13,696 bases of DNA. Origin: CAZCBD01 sp964496755 (lineage in GTDB: Bacteria; Bacteroidota; Ignavibacteria; Ignavibacteriales; Melioribacteraceae). The stretch covers positions 1 to 13,696 of the forward strand of contig CAZCBD010000062.1 of assembly GCA_964496755.1 (NCBI GenBank). Direction: 5' to 3'. The notes under the pieces are model-generated. The model saw only the letters and a list, made by a program, of their open reading frames with translations. It made no database searches and was not told the DNA's origin. Shown piece by piece: positions 1 through 6,202 of the stretch. Position 1 is the first letter of the stretch; each line of letters begins with the position of its first letter. A program made the translations under genes and the position numbers.

Positions 1-136
1 AATCATACAAGTATGTCTAGAAAAGATCAATGTTTCTCTGGTTGATTACCTTTTGTTGATTATTTTCTAAATGATTTATCAAAAAGTGTATCTTTAATAC
101 TGTAGTTCAGTATAAATATTTACAATTCTAAATTTT

Positions 137-2596
137 GTGAATTTATATTTTATTTTTAATGTAACTCCACAATCGAATGACGAATGTCTTTGGGTACAGA
201 AAACTAATAATAAAAAAAATGAAATCTACTTTGATTTTGTGAAATTTGAAGGCGTAACCTGGAAAGCCGGAATTCGCGATGGTGACAAGCTACTTGAAAT
301 TAATGATATACCGATTAAGTCAACAAGCCATGCCACTCTGATTTTAGATAGTATCAAAGAAGGTTATTACGCGAAATATAAAGTCCAACGCGGTAATAAA
401 ATTTTCGAAACAAAAGTGTATATTAAAAAATTAGTTGATTACCAACTCTTAAGTTTCAGTTTATTTGCACTTTTCTGGTTACTAGTGGGCGTAATTGTGA
501 TTAAAGCTAAACCCGGCGGGATAATTCAAGTTAATTTTTTCCGAATCGGCATCCTCTTTTCATTATTTTCTATTTCGGGTATTTTAAAACACTCGGCCAA
601 TAATCCTGTGTTTGAATATTTGTTATTGGTTATTGTTTTAGGTGTTTTATGGTTGTTTGCCAGTAGTTTTTTACCGGTTGCTTTAATTAATTTCTTTTGG
701 ATTTTTCCTACCAACAGAAAAGGAAAATATAAAAATCTGATAATAAAAATTCTGTTGGTATTAGCGACGCTTGAATTTATTTCACAACTTGTTGCTATCT
801 TTGTGCCTAAAGATGAAAATTATATGCTTAAATATCATATAAGTTATTCAATCGGGTTTTTATATGTTGCGTTAATTGTTGGGCTAATTTCATTATTTAT
901 AAGTTATACAAAAATTAAAAACATTCGCGAAAGAAACCCGATATTCATAATTTTAGTAACTTATGCTTTAGGGATTGCAGCATTAATTTATTCTGTTTTT
1001 ATTGCCACGGTCATTACTGATACGGTATTTAATTCGCCGGCTTATTATGCTCCTATAGTATTACTTTCAATCTTACCGATAGCTTTCGGATATTCAATTT
1101 TTAAATATTCGTTGCTCGATGTAAGTGAGTTTCTAAAAAAAGCTTTGTTGTATGGAATAGCTACACTTACAATTGCTTTTATTTATTTTGCTTTGATATA
1201 TTTTCTTGGTACAAGTATAAGTTCTGTAATTGAAACTGATTATCAAGGTTTAATTGCGGCAGGTATATTTATAGTATTTGCTATTATTTTTCAATCGGCA
1301 AAAGACAAATTTCAAAATATCTTAACCTATAGAATTTATCCCGAACAGTTTGCTTATCAGGAAATTTTATTAAAATTCAGTAATGAAATTAACACGATTA
1401 TCGGCTTGGATAATATTCTGGATGAAACAACCGATACTTTAATTGATGCACTAAGAATAAACCAATTTGGTATTATGCTTAGCGATGGGAATAATCGATT
1501 TTTAATTCAAAGAACTTTTGGATTTGCAAATAGTGATTTTGTTTTGGAATATGATAAAGATAAATTGGATGAATTCATTGATGCTCGAATTTATATTTAT
1601 AAACAGGTCTATATTGATAGAATAGATTTTGAAAAATTATTTCCTTCAACCTTTAATTATTTAATATTAAATAATATCTATACAATTGTACCGCTTAAAA
1701 TTAAATCGAAAATAATAGGTTTGCTTTTATTTGGACTTAAATATTCTGGTTCGCAATTTGCCGGAAAAGATTTAGAAATACTGAATGCCGTGGCAAATCA
1801 AATAGCAGTATCAATTGAAAATGCACGTTTATATAATTCCGAAGCTGAAAAATTAAAATTCGAAAGAGATTTTGAAAATGCTGCTAAGATTCAAAAAAGC
1901 CTATTGCCAAAAGTTGTACCGCAATTTAAAGGTGCTACTGTTTGTGGGAAAATGATTCCTGCATTGCAAGTAGGGGGCGATTATTTTGATATAATTAAGA
2001 TTTCCGAAACCAAGTTTTTTATTATTGTCGGTGATGTATCCGGCAAAGGATTAGCTGCCTCTTATTATATGACTCAACTGCAAACAATGATGAGAATTTT
2101 TTGTGCCGAGAAAATAACTCCCAAAGAAATTCTAATCAAAGTAAATAAAATTATTTACGAAGAGTTCAAAAAAAATTGGTTTATTACAATTTCGCTTGCC
2201 TTTTTTGATACTGAAAAGAAAGAAATAATTTTTGCGAGAGCCGGACATACACCTTTGGTAGCAGTATTGCCGGATAATAAAATTAAGATTTTCAAACCGC
2301 AGGGAATTGGTGTTGGATTAGATAATGGGAAGAAGTTTGATTTATTACTGGAAGAAGAAATTATTAATTATCAAAGTAATTGGAAATTTGTTTTTTATTC
2401 GGACGGTTTAACAGAAGAAATGAATGCAAAAAAAGAGATTTTTAGTGAAGAAAAGCTTTACAATTTATTGATTGAAATTGAAAACAAAGATTGTAATGAA
2501 ATGTTAAACGAGATTCTTGAAGAAATAAAACAATTCCGGGGAAATTCAGATCAAAGTGATGATATTACTTTGGTGATTGCTTCAATATCCGAGTAA
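137..2596 (+). CDS. Membrane-anchored SpoIIE-family (PPM) serine phosphatase with PDZ and GAF regions
   Basis: This is a signalling protein phosphatase, expected to dephosphorylate an anti-sigma-factor antagonist (RsbV/SpoIIAA type) in the cytoplasm in response to a membrane or envelope cue. In order it has a PDZ-like segment (about 36-95, with AGIRDGDKLLEIN), eight or nine hydrophobic helices (about 103-387), a GAF-like region (about 405-565), a short helical linker (566-590) and the phosphatase domain (about 600-819). The metal-binding motifs are intact: GGDYFD (613-618), GDVSGKG (632-638), RAGHTP (701-706), YSDGLTE (754-760) and DQSDDIT (805-811). The start is a GTG without a clear Shine-Dalgarno, and only about eight hydrophobic residues precede the PDZ. 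Related proteins usually have a full N-terminal membrane helix there, so the start or the 5' sequence may be wrong. No antagonist or switch kinase lies beside it, so its partner is unknown. Confidence 0.88.
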   Translation: MNLYFIFNVTPQSNDECLWVQKTNNKKNEIYFDFVKFEGVTWKAGIRDGDKLLEINDIPIKSTSHATLILDSIKEGYYAKYKVQRGNKIFETKVYIKKLVDYQLLSFSLFALFWLLVGVIVIKAKPGGIIQVNFFRIGILFSLFSISGILKHSANNPVFEYLLLVIVLGVLWLFASSFLPVALINFFWIFPTNRKGKYKNLIIKILLVLATLEFISQLVAIFVPKDENYMLKYHISYSIGFLYVALIVGLISLFISYTKIKNIRERNPIFIILVTYALGIAALIYSVFIATVITDTVFNSPAYYAPIVLLSILPIAFGYSIFKYSLLDVSEFLKKALLYGIATLTIAFIYFALIYFLGTSISSVIETDYQGLIAAGIFIVFAIIFQSAKDKFQNILTYRIYPEQFAYQEILLKFSNEINTIIGLDNILDETTDTLIDALRINQFGIMLSDGNNRFLIQRTFGFANSDFVLEYDKDKLDEFIDARIYIYKQVYIDRIDFEKLFPSTFNYLILNNIYTIVPLKIKSKIIGLLLFGLKYSGSQFAGKDLEILNAVANQIAVSIENARLYNSEAEKLKFERDFENAAKIQKSLLPKVVPQFKGATVCGKMIPALQVGGDYFDIIKISETKFFIIVGDVSGKGLAASYYMTQLQTMMRIFCAEKITPKEILIKVNKIIYEEFKKNWFITISLAFFDTEKKEIIFARAGHTPLVAVLPDNKIKIFKPQGIGVGLDNGKKFDLLLEEEIINYQSNWKFVFYSDGLTEEMNAKKEIFSEEKLYNLLIEIENKDCNEMLNEILEEIKQFRGNSDQSDDITLVIASISE

Positions 2597-2666
2597 GTTT
2601 TGTATCTTGAAAAGGTTATTATATTCTTAGTTTATTTCGACCTAAAAACAATTATATTTAATCAAA

Positions 2667-3122
2667 CTATCTAAATTTCTTACATTGATTTTTGTCTTTA
2701 CAAGTGCCGTATATATTAAATGTGTATGACTCAAATTCAAATTCAAAATCCAGATTTTTACAAATTTCTTCAACTAATTTTTTAATTTTAGGAGTTTCAA
2801 ATTCGGTTATTTTTCCACAATTAGTACAAACAATGTGATCATGATTTTTTAATCCGAAGTTTTTTTCATAACTGGTCCTATTATCGCCAAAATTTCTTTT
2901 TACAATTAAACCACACTGAGCAATTAATTCCAACGTATTATAAACAGTAGCTCTGGAAACATTTACATTGTTATTTCTCATGTTAATGTATAATTCATCT
3001 GCACCAAAATGCCCCTTATAATCAAGAGCCGAATCTAATACTAAAAATCTTTCGGGAGTAATTCTACTTTTACCATTTTTTAAAAATGAGGTAAATATGT
3101 CATGTTCTTTTTGATATTTCAT
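2667..3122 (-). CDS. Fur-family metal-dependent transcriptional repressor (Fur/PerR type)
   Basis: A DNA-binding metalloregulator of 151 residues, the usual Fur length. The N-terminal winged helix includes RITPERFLVLD (20-30) and SRATVYNTLELI (56-67), the classic Fur recognition-helix pattern. The C-terminal dimerisation half has H94-D-H96, the first structural-zinc pair C99-x2-C102 and a second pair C141-x5-C147, spaced wider than the usual CxxC or CxxxxC. Putative regulatory-metal ligands are H38, E86, H94, H96 and E107. E107 falls where Bacillus PerR has Asp104; Fur proteins have Glu there, and Glu is associated with low peroxide sensitivity. Divergence from a peroxiredoxin gene suggests an oxidative-stress regulon, so context points to PerR and the ligand to Fur. 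A palindrome 31 bp upstream of the start could be its own operator. Subtype remains undecided, hence no symbol. Confidence 0.9.
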   Translation of the reverse strand: MKYQKEHDIFTSFLKNGKSRITPERFLVLDSALDYKGHFGADELYINMRNNNVNVSRATVYNTLELIAQCGLIVKRNFGDNRTSYEKNFGLKNHDHIVCTNCGKITEFETPKIKKLVEEICKNLDFEFEFESYTFNIYGTCKDKNQCKKFR

Positions 3123-3143
3123 TTTTTTCTTTCAAAGTATGTT

Positions 3144-3151
3144 TAGATTTG
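3144..3151 (+). promoter_or_regulatory. Candidate Bacteroidota-type -7 element for the peroxiredoxin operon
   Basis: TAGATTTG matches the TAnnTTTG element used by the main sigma factor of Bacteroidota. It lies one base before the palindrome at 3153-3169, so that palindrome would cover the predicted transcription start. No convincing TTTG at about -33 is visible, so this is weak support. Confidence 0.3.
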
Positions 3152-3152
3152 G

Positions 3153-3169
3153 TCTATATAATTTATAGA
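3153..3169. promoter_or_regulatory. Candidate Fur/PerR-type operator palindrome
   Basis: A 17-bp inverted repeat with left arm TCTATATA, central A and right arm TTTATAGA; seven of eight pairs match. It lies between the divergent Fur-family repressor and peroxiredoxin genes. Its inner 15 bases match the PerR box TTATAATnATTATAA at nine of fourteen positions. A wider, gapped complementarity (AGATTT at 3145-3150 with AAATCT at 3169-3174) surrounds it. Position and size fit an operator for the neighbouring repressor; binding is inferred. Confidence 0.45.
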
Positions 3170-3255
3170 AATCTTTTTTAACATCAAAGTTTATCTTTTC
3201 ATTTTTTGTTTTTTGAGAAAAAAGAATTATTTTTACTTAATCTAAATAATGTGAT

Positions 3256-3261
3256 AGGTGA
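3256..3261 (+). promoter_or_regulatory. Ribosome binding site that fixes the bcp start
   Basis: AGGTGA sits five bases before the ATG at 3266, with the A at its end included in that gap. It favours this ATG over a TTG at 3206, which has no ribosome binding site and would add 20 residues absent from the Bcp family. Confidence 0.6.
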
Positions 3262-3265
3262 AATT

Positions 3266-3724
3266 ATGCTTGCAGAGGGAAAAAAAGCTCCGGCATTTAC
3301 ATTGAAAAATCAAGAAGATGAAAAAATTTCTTTAAAAAATTTTCTTGGAAAAAAAATAATTCTCTATTTTTATCCCAAAGATAACACCCCGGGATGCACA
3401 ACCGAAGCGTGTGATTTTAGAGACACAATTGCTGAATTTAATAAAGTAAATGCTATTGTTTTGGGAATTAGTAAAGATTCAGTTAAATCTCATAAAAGAT
3501 TTCATGAAAAACAAAATTTGAATTTTGATTTACTTAGTGATGAACAAACTACAGTTATTCAAAAATATGGAGTTTGGAAGGAAAAGAAAAATTACGGACG
3601 CACTTATATGGGAATTGAAAGAACTACTTTTATTATTGATGAAAACGGCAAGATCGAAAAAATCTATCCCAAAGTAAAAGTTAAAAACCACGTTGCTGAA
3701 ATAATTGAATACTTAAAAAATTAA
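3266..3724 (+). CDS. bcp: Thioredoxin-dependent thiol peroxidase (Bcp/PrxQ peroxiredoxin)
   Basis: A cytoplasmic peroxiredoxin that reduces hydrogen peroxide and organic hydroperoxides using thioredoxin. From the ATG at 3266 it has 152 residues, the normal Bcp length. The motif FYPKDNTPGCTTEAC ends at residue 49, with peroxidatic Cys44 and resolving Cys49 four residues apart, as in Escherichia coli Bcp (Cys45/Cys50). Downstream are the usual GVW stretch, TTFIID and the C-terminal helix. The upstream TTG at 3206 would add a non-homologous extension and is rejected. It is the first gene of a co-directional run with ptpS, folE and an SDR, and is divergent from a Fur-family repressor with a palindrome between them, so peroxide- or iron-responsive control is plausible. 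Pterin and peroxide functions sharing an operon could protect oxidation-prone reduced pterins; that link is inference. Confidence 0.93.
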   Translation: MLAEGKKAPAFTLKNQEDEKISLKNFLGKKIILYFYPKDNTPGCTTEACDFRDTIAEFNKVNAIVLGISKDSVKSHKRFHEKQNLNFDLLSDEQTTVIQKYGVWKEKKNYGRTYMGIERTTFIIDENGKIEKIYPKVKVKNHVAEIIEYLKN

Positions 3725-3760
3725 TTTTAAACGATTAACTTTAACAGAAGCTGAATAATT

Positions 3761-4168
3761 ATGGTTTACATTACAAGGAGAGAAGTGTTTTCTGCTTCGC
3801 ATAGAATTTTCAATCCCGATTTTTCGGATGAAAAGAATTTTGAAATTTACGGAAAATGTAGTAATCCGAATGGACACGGGCACAATTATATTTTGGAAGT
3901 AGTTGTAAAAGGTGAAATTGACCCGAAAACAGGATATTTAATTGATTTAAAACAATTAAAAAAAATAATACTTCAAAATATAGTTAACAAATTAGATCAT
4001 GCAAATTTAAATGTTGACGTAGATTTTTTACGCGGAAAAATTCCGACCTCTGAAAATATTGTAATCTCGATATGGGATGAGCTAAAAGATAAATTGCCTG
4101 CCGGAGAATTACATTCTATAAAAATTTACGAAACAGAAAATAATTATGTTGAATACAAAGGAGAATAA
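3761..4168 (+). CDS. ptpS: 6-pyruvoyl-tetrahydropterin synthase (PTPS/QueD superfamily)
   Basis: This enzyme is predicted to convert 7,8-dihydroneopterin triphosphate to 6-pyruvoyl-tetrahydropterin. Zinc ligands are H14, H39 and H41; the catalytic Cys is C33, the Asp-His pair is D79-H80, and E124 in KIYETENN anchors the pterin. The spacing CSNPNGHGHNY (Cys, five residues, HGH) equals that of animal PTPS (CNNPNGHGHNY). QueD of queuosine synthesis has Cys, three residues, HGH. The segments GEIDPKTG and LDHANLNVDV and the ending VEYKGE also follow the animal enzyme closely from memory. At 135 residues it is full length. No queC, queE or queF gene is nearby; folE and a sepiapterin-reductase-like gene follow directly, so biopterin rather than queuosine is the likely product. 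Automated pipelines may label it queD (6-carboxytetrahydropterin synthase). Confidence 0.85.
   Translation: MVYITRREVFSASHRIFNPDFSDEKNFEIYGKCSNPNGHGHNYILEVVVKGEIDPKTGYLIDLKQLKKIILQNIVNKLDHANLNVDVDFLRGKIPTSENIVISIWDELKDKLPAGELHSIKIYETENNYVEYKGE
4157..4163 (+). promoter_or_regulatory. Strong ribosome binding site favouring a TTG start for folE
   Basis: AAAGGAG lies inside the last codons of ptpS, six bases before TTG at 4170. The upstream in-frame ATG at 4146 lies before this site and has no ribosome binding site of its own. This points to translation from TTG right after the ptpS stop, giving tight coupling of the two genes. Confidence 0.65.
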
Positions 4169-4169
4169 A

Positions 4170-4757
4170 TTGGCAAAAGAAGCACCGGTTACAATTGATA
4201 AACTTGAAAAGACTGTTAAAACAATTTTAAAAGAAATCGGCGAAGATCCGAAACGTGAGGGTTTAATAAAAACTCCATATAGAGTGGCAAAAGCCTTTAG
4301 ATATTTAACCAGTGGTTATTCCAAAAATATTGATGAGGTTTTGAACGGCGCCATTTTTACTGTTGATTATGATGAAATGGTAATAGTTAAGGATATTGAT
4401 TTTTATAGTTTGTGTGAGCATCATATGTTGCCTTTTTATGGTAAAGTACATGTTGCCTATATTCCACAGGGGAAGGTTGTAGGGTTAAGTAAAATTCCGA
4501 GAATTATTGAAGTTTTTGCAAGAAGATTACAAATTCAAGAAAGAATGACAACGCAAATAGCAAATACAATTCAAGAATATCTAAATCCGCTTGGGGTGGC
4601 TGTGGTTGTTGAAGGATTTCATATGTGCATGATGATGCGTGGTGTAGAAAAGCAAAATTCAATGACTACAACTTCTGCAATGCTTGGGTGCTTTAGAGAT
4701 GAGGATAGTGCAAGAATGGAATTTTTGAATTTAATTAAACATAACTCATTAAAATAA
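4170..4757 (+). CDS. folE: GTP cyclohydrolase I (FolE type)
   Basis: Cytoplasmic enzyme that opens and rearranges GTP to 7,8-dihydroneopterin triphosphate, the entry step to folate and tetrahydrobiopterin. With the TTG start it has 195 residues. Zinc ligands are C82 and H85 in LCEHHMLPFYGK and C153 in FHMCMMMRGV; H84 and H151 correspond to catalytic His112 and His179 of E. coli FolE. GLSKIPRIIEVFARRLQ (105-121) and EDPKREGLIKTP (25-36) are typical of zinc-dependent type IA enzymes. Starting at ATG 4146 instead would add eight residues (203) and overlap ptpS by 23 bases. The TTG is preferred because AAAGGAG stands six bases before it. Immediate coupling to ptpS means product and next enzyme are made together, supporting a dedicated biopterin branch rather than only folate supply. 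Confidence 0.95.
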   Translation: MAKEAPVTIDKLEKTVKTILKEIGEDPKREGLIKTPYRVAKAFRYLTSGYSKNIDEVLNGAIFTVDYDEMVIVKDIDFYSLCEHHMLPFYGKVHVAYIPQGKVVGLSKIPRIIEVFARRLQIQERMTTQIANTIQEYLNPLGVAVVVEGFHMCMMMRGVEKQNSMTTTSAMLGCFRDEDSARMEFLNLIKHNSLK

Positions 4758-4768
4758 AATTAGGAATC

Positions 4769-5452
4769 ATGAAAAATAAAGTAATTTGGATTACCGGAGG
4801 CACCTCCGGTATTGGTAAAGCAACCGCTGAAATTTTTGCAAAAAAAAATTTTAATGTAATTGTAACCTCCCGAACAAATACAAAATTTTCTGCAAAAGAT
4901 AGTTTGATAGAATATCTAACGTTAGATGTAAAAGAAAATTTAGACGTGGAAAAGGTTGTAAAAAAAATATCTTCAAAAGGTGAGATTGATTGTTTGATAA
5001 ATAATGCTGGTATTGCAACATTTAATTCTGTAGCCGAAACATCGATTAACGAAATTGAAAATATTATAAATACTAATTTGTTAGGGGCAATTTATTCAAT
5101 AAAAGCAGTACTTCCGCAGATGATAGAAAAAAAACGAGGAACAATTATTAACATAATTTCCGTAGTGGCAAAAAAAATATTTATAAATAGTGCAGCCTAT
5201 ACGGCAGCAAAAGCCGGCTTAGAAGCATTTACGAATGTTTTAAGAGAAGAGTTGCGCGAGCACAATATTCGAATAATAAATATTTATCCGGGTGCTACTG
5301 CTACATCAATTTGGCATCCTAAGGTTTTGGAAAAATATTCTAACCTGATGATGGAACCTAAGCATATTGGTAAATTGATTTATGATTTGTACAAAACAAA
5401 ATTTATTGTTCCCGAAGAAATAACACTACGCTCAATTAACGGTGATTTATGA
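4769..5452 (+). CDS. Short-chain dehydrogenase/reductase, sepiapterin-reductase-like
   Basis: An NAD(P)H-dependent reductase of the classical SDR family, 227 residues. It shows the cofactor motif TGGTSGIG (9-16), NNAG (78-81), catalytic S131, Y144 and K148 (YTAAK), and PGATAT (174-179). Arg35 at the end of the second strand suggests NADPH. The C-terminal part, with LMMEPKHI and VPEEITLRSINGDL, resembles what I recall of the Chlorobium tepidum sepiapterin reductase ending (MMMPEDI, VVEEIILRPTSGDI). Placed 11 bases after folE and in one run with ptpS, it most likely carries out the last step, reduction of 6-pyruvoyl-tetrahydropterin to tetrahydrobiopterin. SDRs are hard to assign by sequence; a dihydrofolate/dihydromonapterin reductase of the FolM kind, or an unrelated reductase, is possible. 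AGGA three bases before the ATG is a weak ribosome binding site. Confidence 0.82.
   Translation: MKNKVIWITGGTSGIGKATAEIFAKKNFNVIVTSRTNTKFSAKDSLIEYLTLDVKENLDVEKVVKKISSKGEIDCLINNAGIATFNSVAETSINEIENIINTNLLGAIYSIKAVLPQMIEKKRGTIINIISVVAKKIFINSAAYTAAKAGLEAFTNVLREELREHNIRIINIYPGATATSIWHPKVLEKYSNLMMEPKHIGKLIYDLYKTKFIVPEEITLRSINGDL
4792..4811 (+). repeat. GC-rich perfect inverted repeat inside the SDR 5' coding region
   Basis: TACCGGAGG and CCTCCGGTA form nine-base arms around CA, about 24 bases into the SDR gene. It encodes the start of the conserved glycine motif. In mRNA it can form a stable hairpin in an otherwise AT-rich transcript. It may affect expression of the last gene in the operon or be a codon-choice accident. 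Confidence 0.5.
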
Positions 5453-5477
5453 AAAACCCCGGTATAGCCGGGGTTTT
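5453..5477. terminator. Bidirectional rho-independent terminator between the SDR and Spy-like genes
   Basis: AAAACCCCGG (5453-5462) pairs perfectly with CCGGGGTTTT (5468-5477) around the loop TATAG. The stem has an A-tract on one side and a T-tract on the other, so it can stop both the rightward pterin operon and the leftward gene ending at 5505. It begins at the base after the SDR stop codon. Confidence 0.92.
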
Positions 5478-5504
5478 ATGAATTTTTTATTTGTTAATTT
5501 TTAT

Positions 5505-6047
5505 TTACTGAAATCTCATTCTTTTGTTCATTTCTCTTTTATTCAGTTCAGCCTTCATTTTTCTATGCATACTTTTGTTCATGCCTGGTCTCATTTTTCT
5601 ATTCATATTTTTTCTTGCCATTGTGAATTTATGTCCCATTCTTAGAAATCTTTTTTTCCACAACACTTTTTGTTCTTTGTTCAAAAGGTCGTAAATCTTT
5701 AACGACATTGCCAATCTTGAATTTGCAATTTTGTTTCGCAACTTTGCGTTTTTAGCCGATAGATTGGTTAAAAGGTTTTTGTCCAAACCATCTTTTAATA
5801 ACATTTCTTTCAATGTTAATCTGTTTTTTTGGATTTGATTTTTAATATCCAAAACCATTTTTTGATGATTTAGCTTCAAGGCTTCAATTTTTTGTCTCTG
5901 AGCTTCGCTTAAATTTAAAGCGGCAAAATTTCCACCTTTATTAAATGTAGGGGTTCCATTATTTAAACATACTCCTCTTTGTGCAAAGATGGAGGTAACA
6001 AATAATAATGTTGAAAAAATTATTCCAACTATTTTTTTAGATTTCAT
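5505..6047 (-). CDS. Secreted Spy/CpxP-like (LTxxQ) protein with a Met- and Lys/Arg-rich tail
   Basis: A small exported helical protein of 180 residues, related to the periplasmic Spy/CpxP/ZraP chaperone or metal-sensor group. The signal peptide is MKSKKIVGIIFSTLLFVTSIF and cleavage is expected at A22|Q23. Two degenerate LTxxQ motifs mark the helical core: LSEAQ (46-50) and LNKEQ (122-126). After residue 136 the chain becomes a tail with nine Met and about sixteen Lys/Arg but only two Glu. Such a tail could bind metal ions through Met thioethers, or an acidic partner. An upstream in-frame ATG at 6078-6080 would add 11 residues before the signal peptide; AGGAG seven bases before the ATG at 6045-6047 supports the shorter start. 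It is divergent from an ECF sigma factor whose operon ends in another protein of this type, so it is a likely target of that sigma factor. Confidence 0.8.
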   Translation of the reverse strand: MKSKKIVGIIFSTLLFVTSIFAQRGVCLNNGTPTFNKGGNFAALNLSEAQRQKIEALKLNHQKMVLDIKNQIQKNRLTLKEMLLKDGLDKNLLTNLSAKNAKLRNKIANSRLAMSLKIYDLLNKEQKVLWKKRFLRMGHKFTMARKNMNRKMRPGMNKSMHRKMKAELNKREMNKRMRFQ

Positions 6048-6054
6048 TTCTATT

Positions 6055-6059
6055 CTCCT
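6055..6059 (-). promoter_or_regulatory. Ribosome binding site fixing the start of the Spy-like gene
   Basis: AGGAG on the minus strand lies seven bases before the ATG at 6045-6047. It selects a protein beginning directly with a signal peptide, over a longer frame starting at 6080. Confidence 0.7.
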
Positions 6060-6083
6060 GATTTTGTTATAAATTTTCATTAC

Positions 6084-6093
6084 GTATCGATAC
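6084..6093. repeat. 10-bp palindrome in the Spy-like/ECF divergent region
   Basis: GTATCGATAC is a perfect palindrome 37 bases before the Spy-like start. On the minus strand it is followed by CGTAATG, and CGTA resembles the -10 element of many ECF promoters, but no clear -35 is seen. It may be chance. Confidence 0.25.
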
Positions 6094-6106
6094 TATGAAT
6101 GATTTG

Positions 6107-6141
6107 TATATTTGACATTAGTTTTTCGATTTTGGTTTAAA
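6107..6141 (+). promoter_or_regulatory. Candidate promoter for the ECF sigma operon
   Basis: Two readings overlap: TATATTTG (6107-6114), a Bacteroidota TAnnTTTG element, and TTGACA (6112-6117) with TTTAAA 18 bases on (6136-6141), a sigma-70 style pair. In the second reading the -10 lies inside the 24-bp palindrome. Neither can be confirmed from sequence alone. Confidence 0.3.
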
Positions 6142-6158
6142 AAAATATTTTTTTAAAC
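6135..6158. repeat. Perfect 24-bp palindrome between the divergent Spy-like and ECF sigma genes
   Basis: Half-site GTTTAAAAAAAT is followed directly by its exact reverse complement. It lies 45 bases before the ECF sigma start and 88 bases from the Spy-like start. A perfect 24-bp match is more than AT-richness easily explains, although each half contains a run of seven A or T. It could be an operator for a dimeric regulator, a bent-DNA site, or a hairpin in the leader RNA. Confidence 0.6.
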
Positions 6159-6202
6159 TGATTCCTATTCATCAATGTCTAATAATTATATATGCGGGAT
6201 TT

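Noticed and set aside
1..136. 3' end of an upstream gene at the left edge
   Set aside because: Short open stretches end at TGA 43-45 in one frame and TAA 68-70 in another, but 14-22 codons are too few to tell a gene tail from chance.
526..714. Reverse-strand frame inside the SpoIIE phosphatase gene
   Set aside because: Antisense to a well-supported membrane region; composition is that of a shadow frame, with no recognisable motif.
3206..3265. TTG start at 3206 extending Bcp by 20 residues
   Set aside because: No ribosome binding site, the extension does not look like Bcp, and ATG 3266 has AGGTGA just upstream and gives the family length.
3761..4757. Queuosine (preQ0) operon reading of the PTPS/folE pair
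   Set aside because: The PTPS has Cys-x5-HGH spacing as in animal PTPS, no queC, queE or queF is adjacent, and a sepiapterin-reductase-like gene follows.
5442..5645. Forward frame of 67 codons between the SDR and Spy-like genes
   Set aside because: It runs through the terminator and then antisense to the Spy-like tail, has a biased His/Phe/Ser composition from the opposite strand's Met/Lys codons, and no ribosome binding site.
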